Under the pieces are notes generated by a model, which was given only the letters and a program-made list of their open reading frames with translations, made no database searches and was not told the DNA's origin. Shown here piece after piece: positions 41,883 to 50,002 of a DNA stretch of 64,000 nucleotides; the stretch's first letter is position 1, and every line of letters starts with the position of its first letter. Position numbers and translations under genes: made by a program. The stretch lies in contig BPGD01000001.1 of assembly GCA_026002855.1 (NCBI GenBank), positions 1,205,972-1,269,971 of the forward strand. Direction: 5' to 3'. The DNA comes from Bryobacteraceae bacterium. GTDB taxonomy: Bacteria; Acidobacteriota; Terriglobia; Bryobacterales; Bryobacteraceae.

Positions 41883-43561
41883 TCGCTCTTCTGTGCGCCC
41901 TCGCGGCGGCGGGGCAGACCATTGAGGTCTCCCTGCCCGCCGCACAGGCCCCCAGGCCCCTCGACGGGCGCCTGCTGGTGCTGTTCTCCACCGACCCCTC
42001 CACCGAGCCCCGCTTCCAGATCACGGACGGGCCGAGAACACAGATCGTCTTCGGACAGGACGTCGAGTCCTGGCAGCCGGGTGCCTCCATCCGCTTCCGC
42101 CCCGACACGCCCGGCTACCCGCTGGAGCGCATCGAGGACCTCAAGCCGGGACGGTACTTCGTCCAGGCCGTTCTCGACATCTACGACACGTATCACCTGA
42201 AGGATGGCCGCGTTCTCAAACTCCCGGTCGACCGCGGGGAAGGCCGCCAGTGGAACCGCGCGCCCGGCAACCTCTATTCAAAGCCCCGCCAGATCCAGCT
42301 CGACCGCAATGCCCGCATCGCCATCGCGCTCGACCAGTCGATGCCGCCCATCGATCCTCCAAAAGACACGAAATACATTCGGCACGTCCGCATCCAGAGC
42401 CGCCTGCTCAGCGAGTTCTGGGGCCGGCCCGTTGATCTCGGGGCGCACGTCCTGCTCCCCCACGGCTTCGATGAGCACCCCGAGGCCCGCTACCCGCTGA
42501 TGGTCTTCCACGGCCACTTCCCCCACGACATCAGCGGCTTCCGCACCGAGCCCCCCGATCCGGACCTGAAGCCCGACTACAGCGAGCGCTTCCGCCTCCA
42601 CGGCTACAACCGGATTCAGCAGCGGGAGGCCTGGGAGTTTTATCAGAAATGGATTTCGCCCGGATTCCCGCGCTTTCTCGTCGTGGAAATCCAGCATGCC
42701 AATCCCTACTATGACGACTCCTACGCCGTCAATTCCGCCAATCTCGGCCCCTATGGCGATGCCATCATGCGCGAGCTGATTCCGGAAATCGAGCGGCGTT
42801 TCCGCGGCATCGGCCAGGGCTGGGCCCGCTTCACTTACGGCGGCTCCACAGGCGGCTGGGAGGCCCTCGCCGCGCAGGTCTTCTATCCCGACGACTTCAA
42901 CGGCGCCTTCGCCGCCTGCCCGGACCCCATTGACTTCCGGGCCTACACCCTCGTCAACATTTACGAGGACCGCAATGCCTACTTCACCGAAGGCCCGCAC
43001 CTCCGTGTTCCCCGGCCCGGCAAGCGCAACTGGCTGGGCGAGGTCTCCATCACGCTCGAGCAGATGAACCGCATGGAGCTCGCCCTCGGAACGAAATCCC
43101 GGAGCGGCCAGCAGTTCGACATCTGGGAGGCCGTCTACTCGCCGCCCGGCCCGGACGGATATCCGGCCAGGATCTTCGATAAAATTACCGGGGAAATCAA
43201 CCGCAAGGTCGCCGAATACTGGCGGGAAAACTACGACCTGCGCTACATTCTCGAACGGGACTGGCCGAAAATCGGTCACCGCCTGCGCGGAAAAATCCAC
43301 ATTTACGTCGGGGACATGGACAACTATTATTTGAACAACGCCGTGTACCTGATGGAAGAGTTCCTGAAGAAGGCGCAGAACCCGCCCGCCGATGCCACCG
43401 TCGCCTACGGCGACCGCTTTGAACACTGCTGGAACGGCGATCCGAACCTGCCCAACGCGATCAGCCGCCTCCGCTACAACACCATGTATCTGCCCCGGAT
43501 TCTCGAGCGGATCGAAAAGAACCACCCGCCCGGCGCGGATCTGAAGAGCTGGCGATACTGA
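41867..43561 (+). CDS. Secreted esterase-D-like alpha/beta hydrolase
   Basis: A 564-residue protein with a signal peptide (MPALVIALLCALAAAG). A beta-sandwich-like N-terminal part (about 20-190) precedes an esterase domain: 'RYPLMVFHGHFPHDISGF', nucleophile elbow 'FTYGGSTGGWEALAAQVF', 'GAFAACPDPIDFRAY', 'IHIYVGDMDNYYLN', and the final His in 'DRFEHCWNGDP'. These fit the enterochelin-esterase/esterase-D superfamily. The start at 41867 overlaps the M13 gene, with GGAG just upstream. The substrate is unknown. Confidence 0.82.
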   Translation: MPALVIALLCALAAAGQTIEVSLPAAQAPRPLDGRLLVLFSTDPSTEPRFQITDGPRTQIVFGQDVESWQPGASIRFRPDTPGYPLERIEDLKPGRYFVQAVLDIYDTYHLKDGRVLKLPVDRGEGRQWNRAPGNLYSKPRQIQLDRNARIAIALDQSMPPIDPPKDTKYIRHVRIQSRLLSEFWGRPVDLGAHVLLPHGFDEHPEARYPLMVFHGHFPHDISGFRTEPPDPDLKPDYSERFRLHGYNRIQQREAWEFYQKWISPGFPRFLVVEIQHANPYYDDSYAVNSANLGPYGDAIMRELIPEIERRFRGIGQGWARFTYGGSTGGWEALAAQVFYPDDFNGAFAACPDPIDFRAYTLVNIYEDRNAYFTEGPHLRVPRPGKRNWLGEVSITLEQMNRMELALGTKSRSGQQFDIWEAVYSPPGPDGYPARIFDKITGEINRKVAEYWRENYDLRYILERDWPKIGHRLRGKIHIYVGDMDNYYLNNAVYLMEEFLKKAQNPPADATVAYGDRFEHCWNGDPNLPNAISRLRYNTMYLPRILERIEKNHPPGADLKSWRY

Positions 43562-43573
43562 CCGGCCCGGCGG

Positions 43574-43945
43574 CTACAGCCGCCCCTCGCGCCGGGCGGC
43601 TTCGCACTCGGGACACGGGCAGATGCGCCGCAGGTATTCGTAGCTGTAGATTCCCGCATTGTGGCCGTCGTTCCAGTCCACCCTGAAGGCATACGCGCCC
43701 ACTTCCTCGATGCGCTCCATCTTCAGTTTCGGGCGGTACATCGGAAACGGGCTTTGCGCAGGCTTCGAATAGCTGGACGGCTGCGGCTCGGTACCATGCG
43801 CGCCGGTGCAGGTGGCGCAGGGGCAGTGGTCGCGAAGGTATTCGCAGCTGTAGTGACTCTGGTGCCCGTCGGCCCAGTCGATCGTCACGCCACGGGACTT
43901 CGACACGGCAATGTGCCGGGGATCGGTACAGAGAGTCATGTCCAT
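43574..43945 (-). CDS. DUF971 (GBBH-like N-terminal) domain protein
   Basis: A 123-residue protein: 'GVTIDWADGHQSHYSCEYLR' then DHCPCATCTG, and 'FRVDWNDGHNAGIYSYEYLR' then RICPCPECEA. It has the two-stranded W-x-D-G-H pattern and two Cys pairs of DUF971, the domain also found at the N-terminus of gamma-butyrobetaine hydroxylase. DUF971 proteins are often linked to Fe-S or cofactor insertion (Mrp/ApbC contexts), but the evidence here is only the domain. It lies 14 bases downstream of relA. Alternative ATG: 43939. Confidence 0.85.
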   Translation of the reverse strand: MDMTLCTDPRHIAVSKSRGVTIDWADGHQSHYSCEYLRDHCPCATCTGAHGTEPQPSSYSKPAQSPFPMYRPKLKMERIEEVGAYAFRVDWNDGHNAGIYSYEYLRRICPCPECEAARREGRL

Positions 43946-43959
43946 TCGCGCAAGGCTTC

Positions 43960-46197
43960 CTAGTGGATTCGTTCGATGTCGCGCACGCCCGGCACCCGCC
44001 GCATGGCCTGGACCAGCCGTTCCAGTTGTTTCTTGTCACGAACTTCGATGGTCATCTCCACCACGGCCGAATCGAAGTTCCGGTCGTCGGCGTGCGCCTC
44101 CACGCTGCGGATGTTGACGTTGTCGTCGAACAGGATCTGCGTCAGATTGTTCAGCATCCCGGCGCGGTCGTCGGTGCGCACCACGAGCCGCACATGGAAA
44201 CTCGTGTTCGCCGTTCGCGCCCACTCGACCTCGATCCGCCGTTCCGCCTCATACATCAGGTTCTGGACATTCGGGCAGTTCTTCGAGTGAACGGCCACGC
44301 CCTTGCCGCGCGTGATGTAGCCGACGATTGGCTCGCCCTTGATCGGATTGCAGCATTTGGCCCGGTAGGTGAGCAGGTCGTTGACTCCCTTCACCTGGAT
44401 GACGTAGTCGCCCTCCTCGCCCGGCCGGACCCGCGTCGGCGCCGTCTCCGGCGGCGGAGCAGTCTGTTCCTCCTGCGCTGCCTCGGGCGCCAGTTTGCCC
44501 AGCACCTGCCGCGCCGAGAATTTCCCCCAGCCCAGAGCCGCATGCAGGTCCTCGATCTTCGCGCACCCGTACTCGGACGCCACGGCCTCCATCTGCTGGC
44601 GGCTGATCCGGCTGAGCGTCACCCCGAGCCGCCGCGCCTCCCTCTCCAGCAGCCGCTGGCCAAGCTCGATCGCCTTCTCGCGCTCGGTCGCGTTGATCAC
44701 ATGGCGGATCTTGTTCCGCGCGCGCGCCGTCTTGACAAACGACAGCCAGTCCCGGCTGGGCCGGCTGCCGGCCTGCGTGATGATCTCCACCACGTCCCCG
44801 TTGCGCAGCGGATGCTTTAGCGGCACCATCCGGCCGTTGACACGAGCCCCCACGCAGGTGTGGCCCACGTCGGTGTGGATCGCATAGGCGAAATCGACCG
44901 GCGTCGCATCGCGCGGCAGCACGACGATCTTGCCCTTCGGCGTGAAGCAGTACACCTCCTCGGGGTACAGGTCCACCTTGAGGTTCGACATGAAGTCCGA
45001 AGGGTCGCGCATCTCGCGCTGCCATTCCACGAGCTGCCGCAGCCACGCGATGCGCTGGTCGTCCTCGCCCGGGCCTTTCTTGCCTTCCTTGTATTTCCAG
45101 TGGGCGGCAATGCCTTCCTCGGCCAGCCGGTGCATCTGTTCCGTGCGGATCTGCACCTCGAACGGCACCCCGCCTGGCCCCATCACCGAAGTGTGCAGGG
45201 ACTGGTAGAGGTTCGGCCGCGGGATGGCGATGAAGTCCTTGATGCGGCCGGGGATCGGATGCCATTCCTGGTGAATGATGCCCAGCGCCGCATAACAGTT
45301 CTTCACCGAGTCCGTGATGATCCGCACACCCAGCAGGTCGTATACCTGCTCGATGGTGATCTTCTGGCGGCGCAGCTTCTGGTAGACCGACCATGGCCGC
45401 TTGATGCGCGCCTCCACGCGGGCCGGAATGCCCTCCTCGGCCAGCCGCTTCTGAATGTGGCTGCGGATCTCTTCCAGATCCAGATGACTGCTGCGCCGCC
45501 GCTCTTCAATCGCCTCGGTGACTTCCCGCCAGGTGTCCGCGTCCAGGTACCGGAAGCCCAGGTCTTCCAGCTCCGCGCGCAGTTTGCCCATGCCGAGCCG
45601 GTGCGCGATGGGCGCGTACAGCTCCAGCGTTTCAGCGGCGATCCGCTCCTGCCGCTCGCGCGGCAGCGAATCGAGCGTCCTCAGATTGTGGAGCCGGTCG
45701 GCCAGCTTCACGATGATGACGCGGATGTCTTCCACCATCGCGAGCAGCATCTTGCGGACGCTCTCAGCCTGCCGCTCCTCGCGATTGTGCATCTCGATCT
45801 TGCTGAGCTTGGTGACGCCGTTGACGCACCGCGCCACTTCTTCGCCGAACTGTCTGCGGATCTCGTCGAGGGTCGCGGTCGTGTCCTCGAGCGTGTCGTG
45901 CAGCAGCGCCGTGACCAGGCAGACCTGGTCCATCTGCATCTCGGCCAGGATCTCCGCCACAGCCAGCGGATGAGCCATGTAGGGCTCCCCCGAGGCGCGC
46001 TTCTGGCCGGCATGGCGCTGTGCCGCAAACTCAAAGGCCCGCCGCAGCAGCGCCAGGTCTTCGTGCGGACGCAGCTCTTTCAGTTTTCCTTCGAGCTTTT
46101 CAAAAGCGGCGACGATTTCCGGCACGATCGCCGCAGCTGCCTCCCCGGTGGCTGGTGGCTCACTCACTGTCGCCGGTGGGGCTGGTCGTTTCGTCAC
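43960..46197 (-). CDS. Bifunctional (p)ppGpp synthetase/hydrolase, RelA/SpoT family
   Basis: A 745-residue stringent-response enzyme. HD hydrolase: 'YMAHPLAVAEILAEMQMDQV', 'LLHDTLEDTTATLDEIRRQF'. Synthetase: 'RIKRPWSVYQKLRR', 'YDLLGVRIITDSVKNCYAAL', and the R-x-K-D loop 'GRIKDFIAIPRPNLYQSLHT', which favours a bifunctional rather than RelA-only enzyme. TGS domain: 'VYCFTPKGKIVVLPRDATPV'. ACT domain at the C-terminus: 'SFHVRLVVRTDDRAGMLNNL'. The start is GTG 46197. A Pro/Ala/Thr-rich N-terminus precedes the HD domain. Both synthesis and hydrolysis of the alarmone are expected. Confidence 0.95.
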   Translation of the reverse strand: MTKRPAPPATVSEPPATGEAAAAIVPEIVAAFEKLEGKLKELRPHEDLALLRRAFEFAAQRHAGQKRASGEPYMAHPLAVAEILAEMQMDQVCLVTALLHDTLEDTTATLDEIRRQFGEEVARCVNGVTKLSKIEMHNREERQAESVRKMLLAMVEDIRVIIVKLADRLHNLRTLDSLPRERQERIAAETLELYAPIAHRLGMGKLRAELEDLGFRYLDADTWREVTEAIEERRRSSHLDLEEIRSHIQKRLAEEGIPARVEARIKRPWSVYQKLRRQKITIEQVYDLLGVRIITDSVKNCYAALGIIHQEWHPIPGRIKDFIAIPRPNLYQSLHTSVMGPGGVPFEVQIRTEQMHRLAEEGIAAHWKYKEGKKGPGEDDQRIAWLRQLVEWQREMRDPSDFMSNLKVDLYPEEVYCFTPKGKIVVLPRDATPVDFAYAIHTDVGHTCVGARVNGRMVPLKHPLRNGDVVEIITQAGSRPSRDWLSFVKTARARNKIRHVINATEREKAIELGQRLLEREARRLGVTLSRISRQQMEAVASEYGCAKIEDLHAALGWGKFSARQVLGKLAPEAAQEEQTAPPPETAPTRVRPGEEGDYVIQVKGVNDLLTYRAKCCNPIKGEPIVGYITRGKGVAVHSKNCPNVQNLMYEAERRIEVEWARTANTSFHVRLVVRTDDRAGMLNNLTQILFDDNVNIRSVEAHADDRNFDSAVVEMTIEVRDKKQLERLVQAMRRVPGVRDIERIH

Positions 46198-46293
46198 GGT
46201 ACGGCGCCGCCAATAGACGGAAGGCGAGGGATGGCTCCCTCGCCTTCATTGTATCGGATTCCTTCCGCTGGCCCCTGTGCGGGCGAGCGGCCT

Positions 46294-47142
46294 CTACTGC
46301 TCGCTGACGATCCCGCCCGTCTTCTTTGAGGCGCGTTCCGCCTTGATCTTGCGGGTCTCCAGCGTCTTGTTGATCCACTGGTCGGCTTCTTCGATGTCCT
46401 TCTTGTAAGCAGCCACGTCCTCCTGAAGGTCAGCCCGCTCGCGGTAGAGCAGGTTCAGGTACGCCATGGCGTCGTCGTATTCGGGATCGATCTCGAGCGC
46501 CTTGCGGAGGTTATTGATGCCGTCCTGGATCATGTCCCAATACTGCTGGCGCAGTTCTTCCCGGATCTTCTTGTCCTTGAAGGGGCCAGGATCGTTGGGC
46601 TGCATCTTCAGCTTGGCCCGCGCTTCCATCCATTTCGGATAGAACTTCGCCCAGGTGATCACCCCCAGCGAATAGTAGGCTTCTTTCTCTTTCGGATCCA
46701 CCTCGATCAGCCGCCGGTACCATTCGGCCGCCTTGTCAAGCCGCGCCAGCTTCTCTTCCATGGTGGGCGCGCCGCTGGACATCTGGTAGGCAAGCGAGGC
46801 CAGGGACTTGATGGCCGTGGTGTTCTTCGGATCTTCCTGCAGAACTTCGTTGAAGTACTTGATGGCGTTTTCGGCGAAGGCCTTGTTCTCGGGAGATTCG
46901 GCGCCCGGAATGTACTGGCTCATGTAGGCTGTGGCCAGGTACAGCTTCGCTGTCGGATAGGTGGGATCGAGTTCGATCGCCCGTTTGAAGAACTCCACGG
47001 CGTCAGCGTACTTGGCGCTCTTGAACGCGGCGACGCCCTTGTTCAGATTGTCGCGCGCCTCCAGCTTCTTGCAGCCTGCGGAAGCCCCGGCCAGCACCAG
47101 CACCGCGGCAGCAGTGAGCGTGATGAGGGTGTTGCGTTTCAT
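46294..47142 (-). CDS. TPR-repeat lipoprotein-like protein of the TonB/Exb operon
   Basis: A 282-residue protein with a signal sequence (MKRNTLITLTAAAVLVLAGA) that has a lipobox-like Cys ('GASAGCKKLEARDN', Cys24), so probably a lipoprotein. At least three tetratricopeptide repeats are visible: 'YADAVEFFKRAIELDPTYPT', 'AAEWYRRLIEVDPKEKEAYY', 'GINNLRKALEIDPEYDDAMA'. They form a protein-protein interaction scaffold. It lies 17 bases downstream of exbD on the same strand, which places it in the Ton complex operon. A role as an accessory envelope component is inferred. Confidence 0.82.
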   Translation of the reverse strand: MKRNTLITLTAAAVLVLAGASAGCKKLEARDNLNKGVAAFKSAKYADAVEFFKRAIELDPTYPTAKLYLATAYMSQYIPGAESPENKAFAENAIKYFNEVLQEDPKNTTAIKSLASLAYQMSSGAPTMEEKLARLDKAAEWYRRLIEVDPKEKEAYYSLGVITWAKFYPKWMEARAKLKMQPNDPGPFKDKKIREELRQQYWDMIQDGINNLRKALEIDPEYDDAMAYLNLLYRERADLQEDVAAYKKDIEEADQWINKTLETRKIKAERASKKTGGIVSEQ

Positions 47143-47159
47143 CCAGGGGTACCTCCGGT

Positions 47160-47585
47160 TTACTCGCCCGCCTCGACCTTGGCCGTCATCAGCCCGACCT
47201 TGTCCATCTGGGCGCCCTTGGCGATGTCAATCGCCTTGGCCACGTACTGGAACTCGAGGTCAGGATCCGCTTTCACGAAGACGATCCGCTCAGCCCGCGT
47301 CTTGAACACTTCCATCAGACGCTCCTGCAAACGATCCTCGCTGATCGGCTCCGTGTTGAGCATCATCGAACGATCCTTGTTGATGATGATGACCACGGTG
47401 CGGTCGACTTCAGGCGGCGGCGCGTTGGGCGGGGGCGGCTGCGGAATCAGCGCCTCAAGCCCCTTGGGCGTCAGCGGCGTAATCACCATAAAGATGATGA
47501 GCAGCACGAGCAGGACGTCGATCAGCGGCGTCATGTTGATGTCGGCCTTCGGGCCCTTGCCCGAGCCGCCAACTGCCATTCCCAT
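47160..47585 (-). CDS. exbD: ExbD/TolR-family biopolymer transport protein (copy 1)
   Basis: A 141-residue inner-membrane protein. The single transmembrane helix carries the proton-binding Asp: 'INMTPLIDVLLVLLIIFMVI'. The periplasmic domain follows, with a Pro-rich stretch ('ALIPQPPPPNAPPPEVDRTV'). With ExbB it uses proton motive force to energise TonB. The ATG at 47585 is preceded by AAGGAG seven bases away, better than the ATG at 47609. It is one of two consecutive ExbD genes. Confidence 0.92.
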   Translation of the reverse strand: MGMAVGGSGKGPKADINMTPLIDVLLVLLIIFMVITPLTPKGLEALIPQPPPPNAPPPEVDRTVVIIINKDRSMMLNTEPISEDRLQERLMEVFKTRAERIVFVKADPDLEFQYVAKAIDIAKGAQMDKVGLMTAKVEAGE

Positions 47586-47678
47586 AGCAAATCTCCTTTT
47601 GTTCTCCACCTGGGGCTTCTAAGGAGCCCCGCTGCCGGCTTCCGGCAACCGGAGGGCCGGGTTGACACAATCCTGTTT

Positions 47679-48149
47679 TTATTGGGATGGGGTCGCGGCG
47701 CCAGCCGCAGCCGCAGCTTCCATCCTGGCCTTGGCCTTTGCGTCAAGCTCAGTCAGCAGGCCAATGCTGTCCACGCCAGCGGCGCGCAGGTTGTCCACCA
47801 CTTCTACCACGCGCTCGTAGCGGGCCCGGGCGTCGGACTTGATGTAGCAGGTCTTGTCCAGCCGGTTCGCCAGCAGATCCTTGACTTTCGGCGCGAGGTC
47901 GGCCGGGTTGATCTGTTTCGAACCCAGGAACACTTTGCCATCGCGCGTGATGGCAACCACGACCGCATCTTCCTTGTCGGCGTCGTTCATGGGGATCGGA
48001 TTCATTGTCTTCGCCAGGTCGACGCTCACGCCCTTCGAAAGCATCGGCGTGACCACCATGAAGATGATGAGCAGCACCAGCATCACGTCCACCATCGGGG
48101 TCACGTTGATATCCGATATCGCCTGGATCGCTGGTTTCTTTCTTGCCAT
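47679..48149 (-). CDS. exbD: ExbD/TolR-family biopolymer transport protein (copy 2)
   Basis: A 156-residue protein with 'DINVTPMVDVMLVLLIIFMV' (transmembrane helix with the functional Asp) and the periplasmic TolR-like domain ('VVVAITRDGKVFLGSKQINP', 'CYIKSDARARYERVVEVVDN'). The C-terminus is an Ala-rich tail. The ATG at 48149 follows AAGGAGGCCAGGAA; an upstream in-frame ATG has no such site. Two ExbD paralogues with one ExbB are common in this phylum and could form a mixed stator. Confidence 0.92.
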   Translation of the reverse strand: MARKKPAIQAISDINVTPMVDVMLVLLIIFMVVTPMLSKGVSVDLAKTMNPIPMNDADKEDAVVVAITRDGKVFLGSKQINPADLAPKVKDLLANRLDKTCYIKSDARARYERVVEVVDNLRAAGVDSIGLLTELDAKAKARMEAAAAAGAATPSQ

Positions 48150-48279
48150 TTCCTGGCCTCCTTGGCAATCGCGATCAGATCCGGCCCCCGCCTCCCGGAA
48201 GGCGCCGCAGGCGCCTTCCGGGCACAGGAGATTCAACTCGCCGGGTCTACCTGCGGCCAGCCTGTGCCGGCGCGCAGAC

Positions 48280-49014
48280 TTACTTCACTGCTCCTGCGCG
48301 GATGCGCTTGATGAAGTAGTCGATCAGCTCGGAACTCGAGTTCGACATCTCCACATCAAACGCCTTGAGCCGCTCGTTGAAGTAGTTGAACATCCACACC
48401 GCGGGGATTGCGACGAACAGACCGATGGCCGTCGCCACAAGAGCCTCCGAAATGCCGCCCGCGACCGCGCCGAGACCGGTCGACTTTTCCGTCGAAATGC
48501 CCTTGAACGCGTTGATGATGCCCACCACCGTGCCGAACAGACCGACGAACGGGGCGCTCGATCCGATCGTCGCCAGACCACTGACGCCGCGGTCCAGTTC
48601 CGAACGGACGATGGCCTGGGCGCGTTCGAGGGCCCGGTTGGAGGCCTCGATGATGTCGCCCGGAATCTCGCTGCTCACTTCGTGGGCGCGAAACTCCTGG
48701 AGGCCCGCCACAACCACCTTCGCCAGGTGCGACTTCTTGTAGCGGTCGGCAATCTTGATCGCCTCGTCGAGCTTGCCTTCACGCAGCGCCCCCGCCACCG
48801 CCGGAGCAAACAGCCGCGACTGCTTGCGGGCCGCATTATACACGATCAGGCGGTCAATCATCACGCCAATCGACCAGGCCGACATGATGAACAGGATGAT
48901 GACGACCGCTTTCGCCATCCATCCCATCTGGTTCCACATCGACCGGAGGTCGAATCCCACGGCGCCAGCTTCCTGCAACAACAGGAACGACCAGACTTGC
49001 AATTGAAGAAGCAT
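48280..49014 (-). CDS. exbB: ExbB/TolQ/MotA-family proton channel protein
   Basis: A 244-residue inner-membrane protein with three hydrophobic regions: about 27-47 ('AKAVVIILFIMSAWSIGVMI'), about 140-160 ('GLATIGSSAPFVGLFGTVVG', the conserved ExbB signature) and about 185-210 ('ISEALVATAIGLFVAIPAVW'). The loop between helices 1 and 2 is large and cytoplasmic. It forms the pentameric stator around ExbD. The AGAGAAAGAAG upstream is a weak ribosome site. It is separated by 70 bases from the TonB gene upstream and by 130 from exbD copy 2 downstream. Confidence 0.92.
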   Translation of the reverse strand: MLLQLQVWSFLLLQEAGAVGFDLRSMWNQMGWMAKAVVIILFIMSAWSIGVMIDRLIVYNAARKQSRLFAPAVAGALREGKLDEAIKIADRYKKSHLAKVVVAGLQEFRAHEVSSEIPGDIIEASNRALERAQAIVRSELDRGVSGLATIGSSAPFVGLFGTVVGIINAFKGISTEKSTGLGAVAGGISEALVATAIGLFVAIPAVWMFNYFNERLKAFDVEMSNSSSELIDYFIKRIRAGAVK

Positions 49015-49084
49015 CTTCTTTCTCTCCTGCGAGTTGAATTGAGATAAACGAACTGTGAACTGTCAAAGACCGCCGCCAACCGCC

Positions 49085-49849
49085 CTACTGGCTGAGGGTG
49101 AAGTTGACGTCGATCTGGGTGACCACCTCGACCGGCTCGCCGTTGAGCAGCGTCGGCTTGTACCGCCACTGCTTCACGGCTTCGGTCGCCGCCTGCACCA
49201 GCAGCGGATGGCCGGAGACCACTGTCAGGTTCTGAATGCTGCCGTCGCGGCCGATGATGGCGGTAAAACGAACCGTCCCCTGAATGCGCGCCTGCTTGGC
49301 AAGCGGCGGGTAAATCGGCTTGGGCGCGTAAACCAGCATCGCCTGCTGCACGTTGCCGCCTACGGTAATGCGACGCGGCGCCTGGGGCTTCACTTCCTGC
49401 TTGACCGGAGGCGGAGGCGGCGGAGCTGCCGTGGGCACGCTGCTGATGATGCCGCCAATGACACCGCCGGGGCTGCCGCCGGGCACGCCGCCGGGCACGC
49501 CGCCGACAACGCCCACACTCGCGGCGGGAGGAAGCTCGTCCTCCTTAATGATGGCGATCTCTTTCGGGATCTGCTTCGGCGCCAGCAGCCGGGAGCCGTC
49601 GAACTGGCGCGGAATCACCTTCTGCACCCGCACCATCTGCGTCGCCGGCGGAGGCGGCGGAGGCGGCGGAGGCGGCGGAGGCGGCGCCACCAGCATCGAC
49701 TGCAACGCCGTCTGCGGCAGCATCTCCGGATTCAGCAGCGGAATGATAATCGCCACCACCACAAGCAGAACCTGAAGGATGGTGGAGAGGATTACCGTCC
49801 AGCTCTTGTTGGTCTTGGCGCGACCTTCCACGAGGGACTGTTCAAACAT
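49085..49849 (-). CDS. tonB: TonB-family energy-transducing protein
   Basis: A 254-residue protein. A single N-terminal helix ('NKSWTVILSTILQVLLVVVA', about 12-36) anchors it. A run of 13 prolines and further Pro/Gly-rich sequence ('GVPGGVPGGSPGGVIGG', 'TAAPPPPPPVKQEVKPQ') spans the periplasm. The TonB C-terminal domain is recognisable: 'YPPLAKQARIQGTVRFTAII', 'GHPLLVQAATEAVKQWRYKP'. It transduces energy from ExbBD to outer-membrane receptors such as the one at 58192. The ATG at 49849 is preceded by GGGAGGTCAT; a longer frame starting at 49891 is not supported. Confidence 0.9.
   Translation of the reverse strand: MFEQSLVEGRAKTNKSWTVILSTILQVLLVVVAIIIPLLNPEMLPQTALQSMLVAPPPPPPPPPPPPPATQMVRVQKVIPRQFDGSRLLAPKQIPKEIAIIKEDELPPAASVGVVGGVPGGVPGGSPGGVIGGIISSVPTAAPPPPPPVKQEVKPQAPRRITVGGNVQQAMLVYAPKPIYPPLAKQARIQGTVRFTAIIGRDGSIQNLTVVSGHPLLVQAATEAVKQWRYKPTLLNGEPVEVVTQIDVNFTLSQ
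49646..49684 (-). repeat. Polyproline-coding trinucleotide repeat within tonB
   Basis: On the plus strand a GGCGGA-type repeat; on the coding strand 13 consecutive Pro codons (CCG/CCT in a repeating triplet-triplet pattern). It is a candidate for slipped-strand length variation and would change the reach of TonB across the periplasm in 3-base steps without a frameshift. Confidence 0.8.
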
Positions 49850-50002
49850 ATGACCTCCCTGTTCTTTCGGTCCGGGCTGCCGCCATGGCACGGGCCGAGA
49901 CCGTTTACAACCCTATGGACACCATCTGGAGCGGCAGGTTCCCATTTCTGCCCCGCTCCGCAAATCTTCTTTCGCGCCGGCCTGCCACGGAAGCTACCCT
50001 TA
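49850..50002 (-). promoter_or_regulatory. 153-base leader upstream of tonB operon
   Basis: The gap between secF (ends 50003) and the tonB ATG (49849), both on the minus strand. It presumably holds the promoter of the tonB-exbB-exbD-exbD-TPR operon. I see the strong ribosome site next to 49849 but no consensus -35/-10 pair, and no terminator hairpin for secF with a T tract. Confidence 0.35.
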
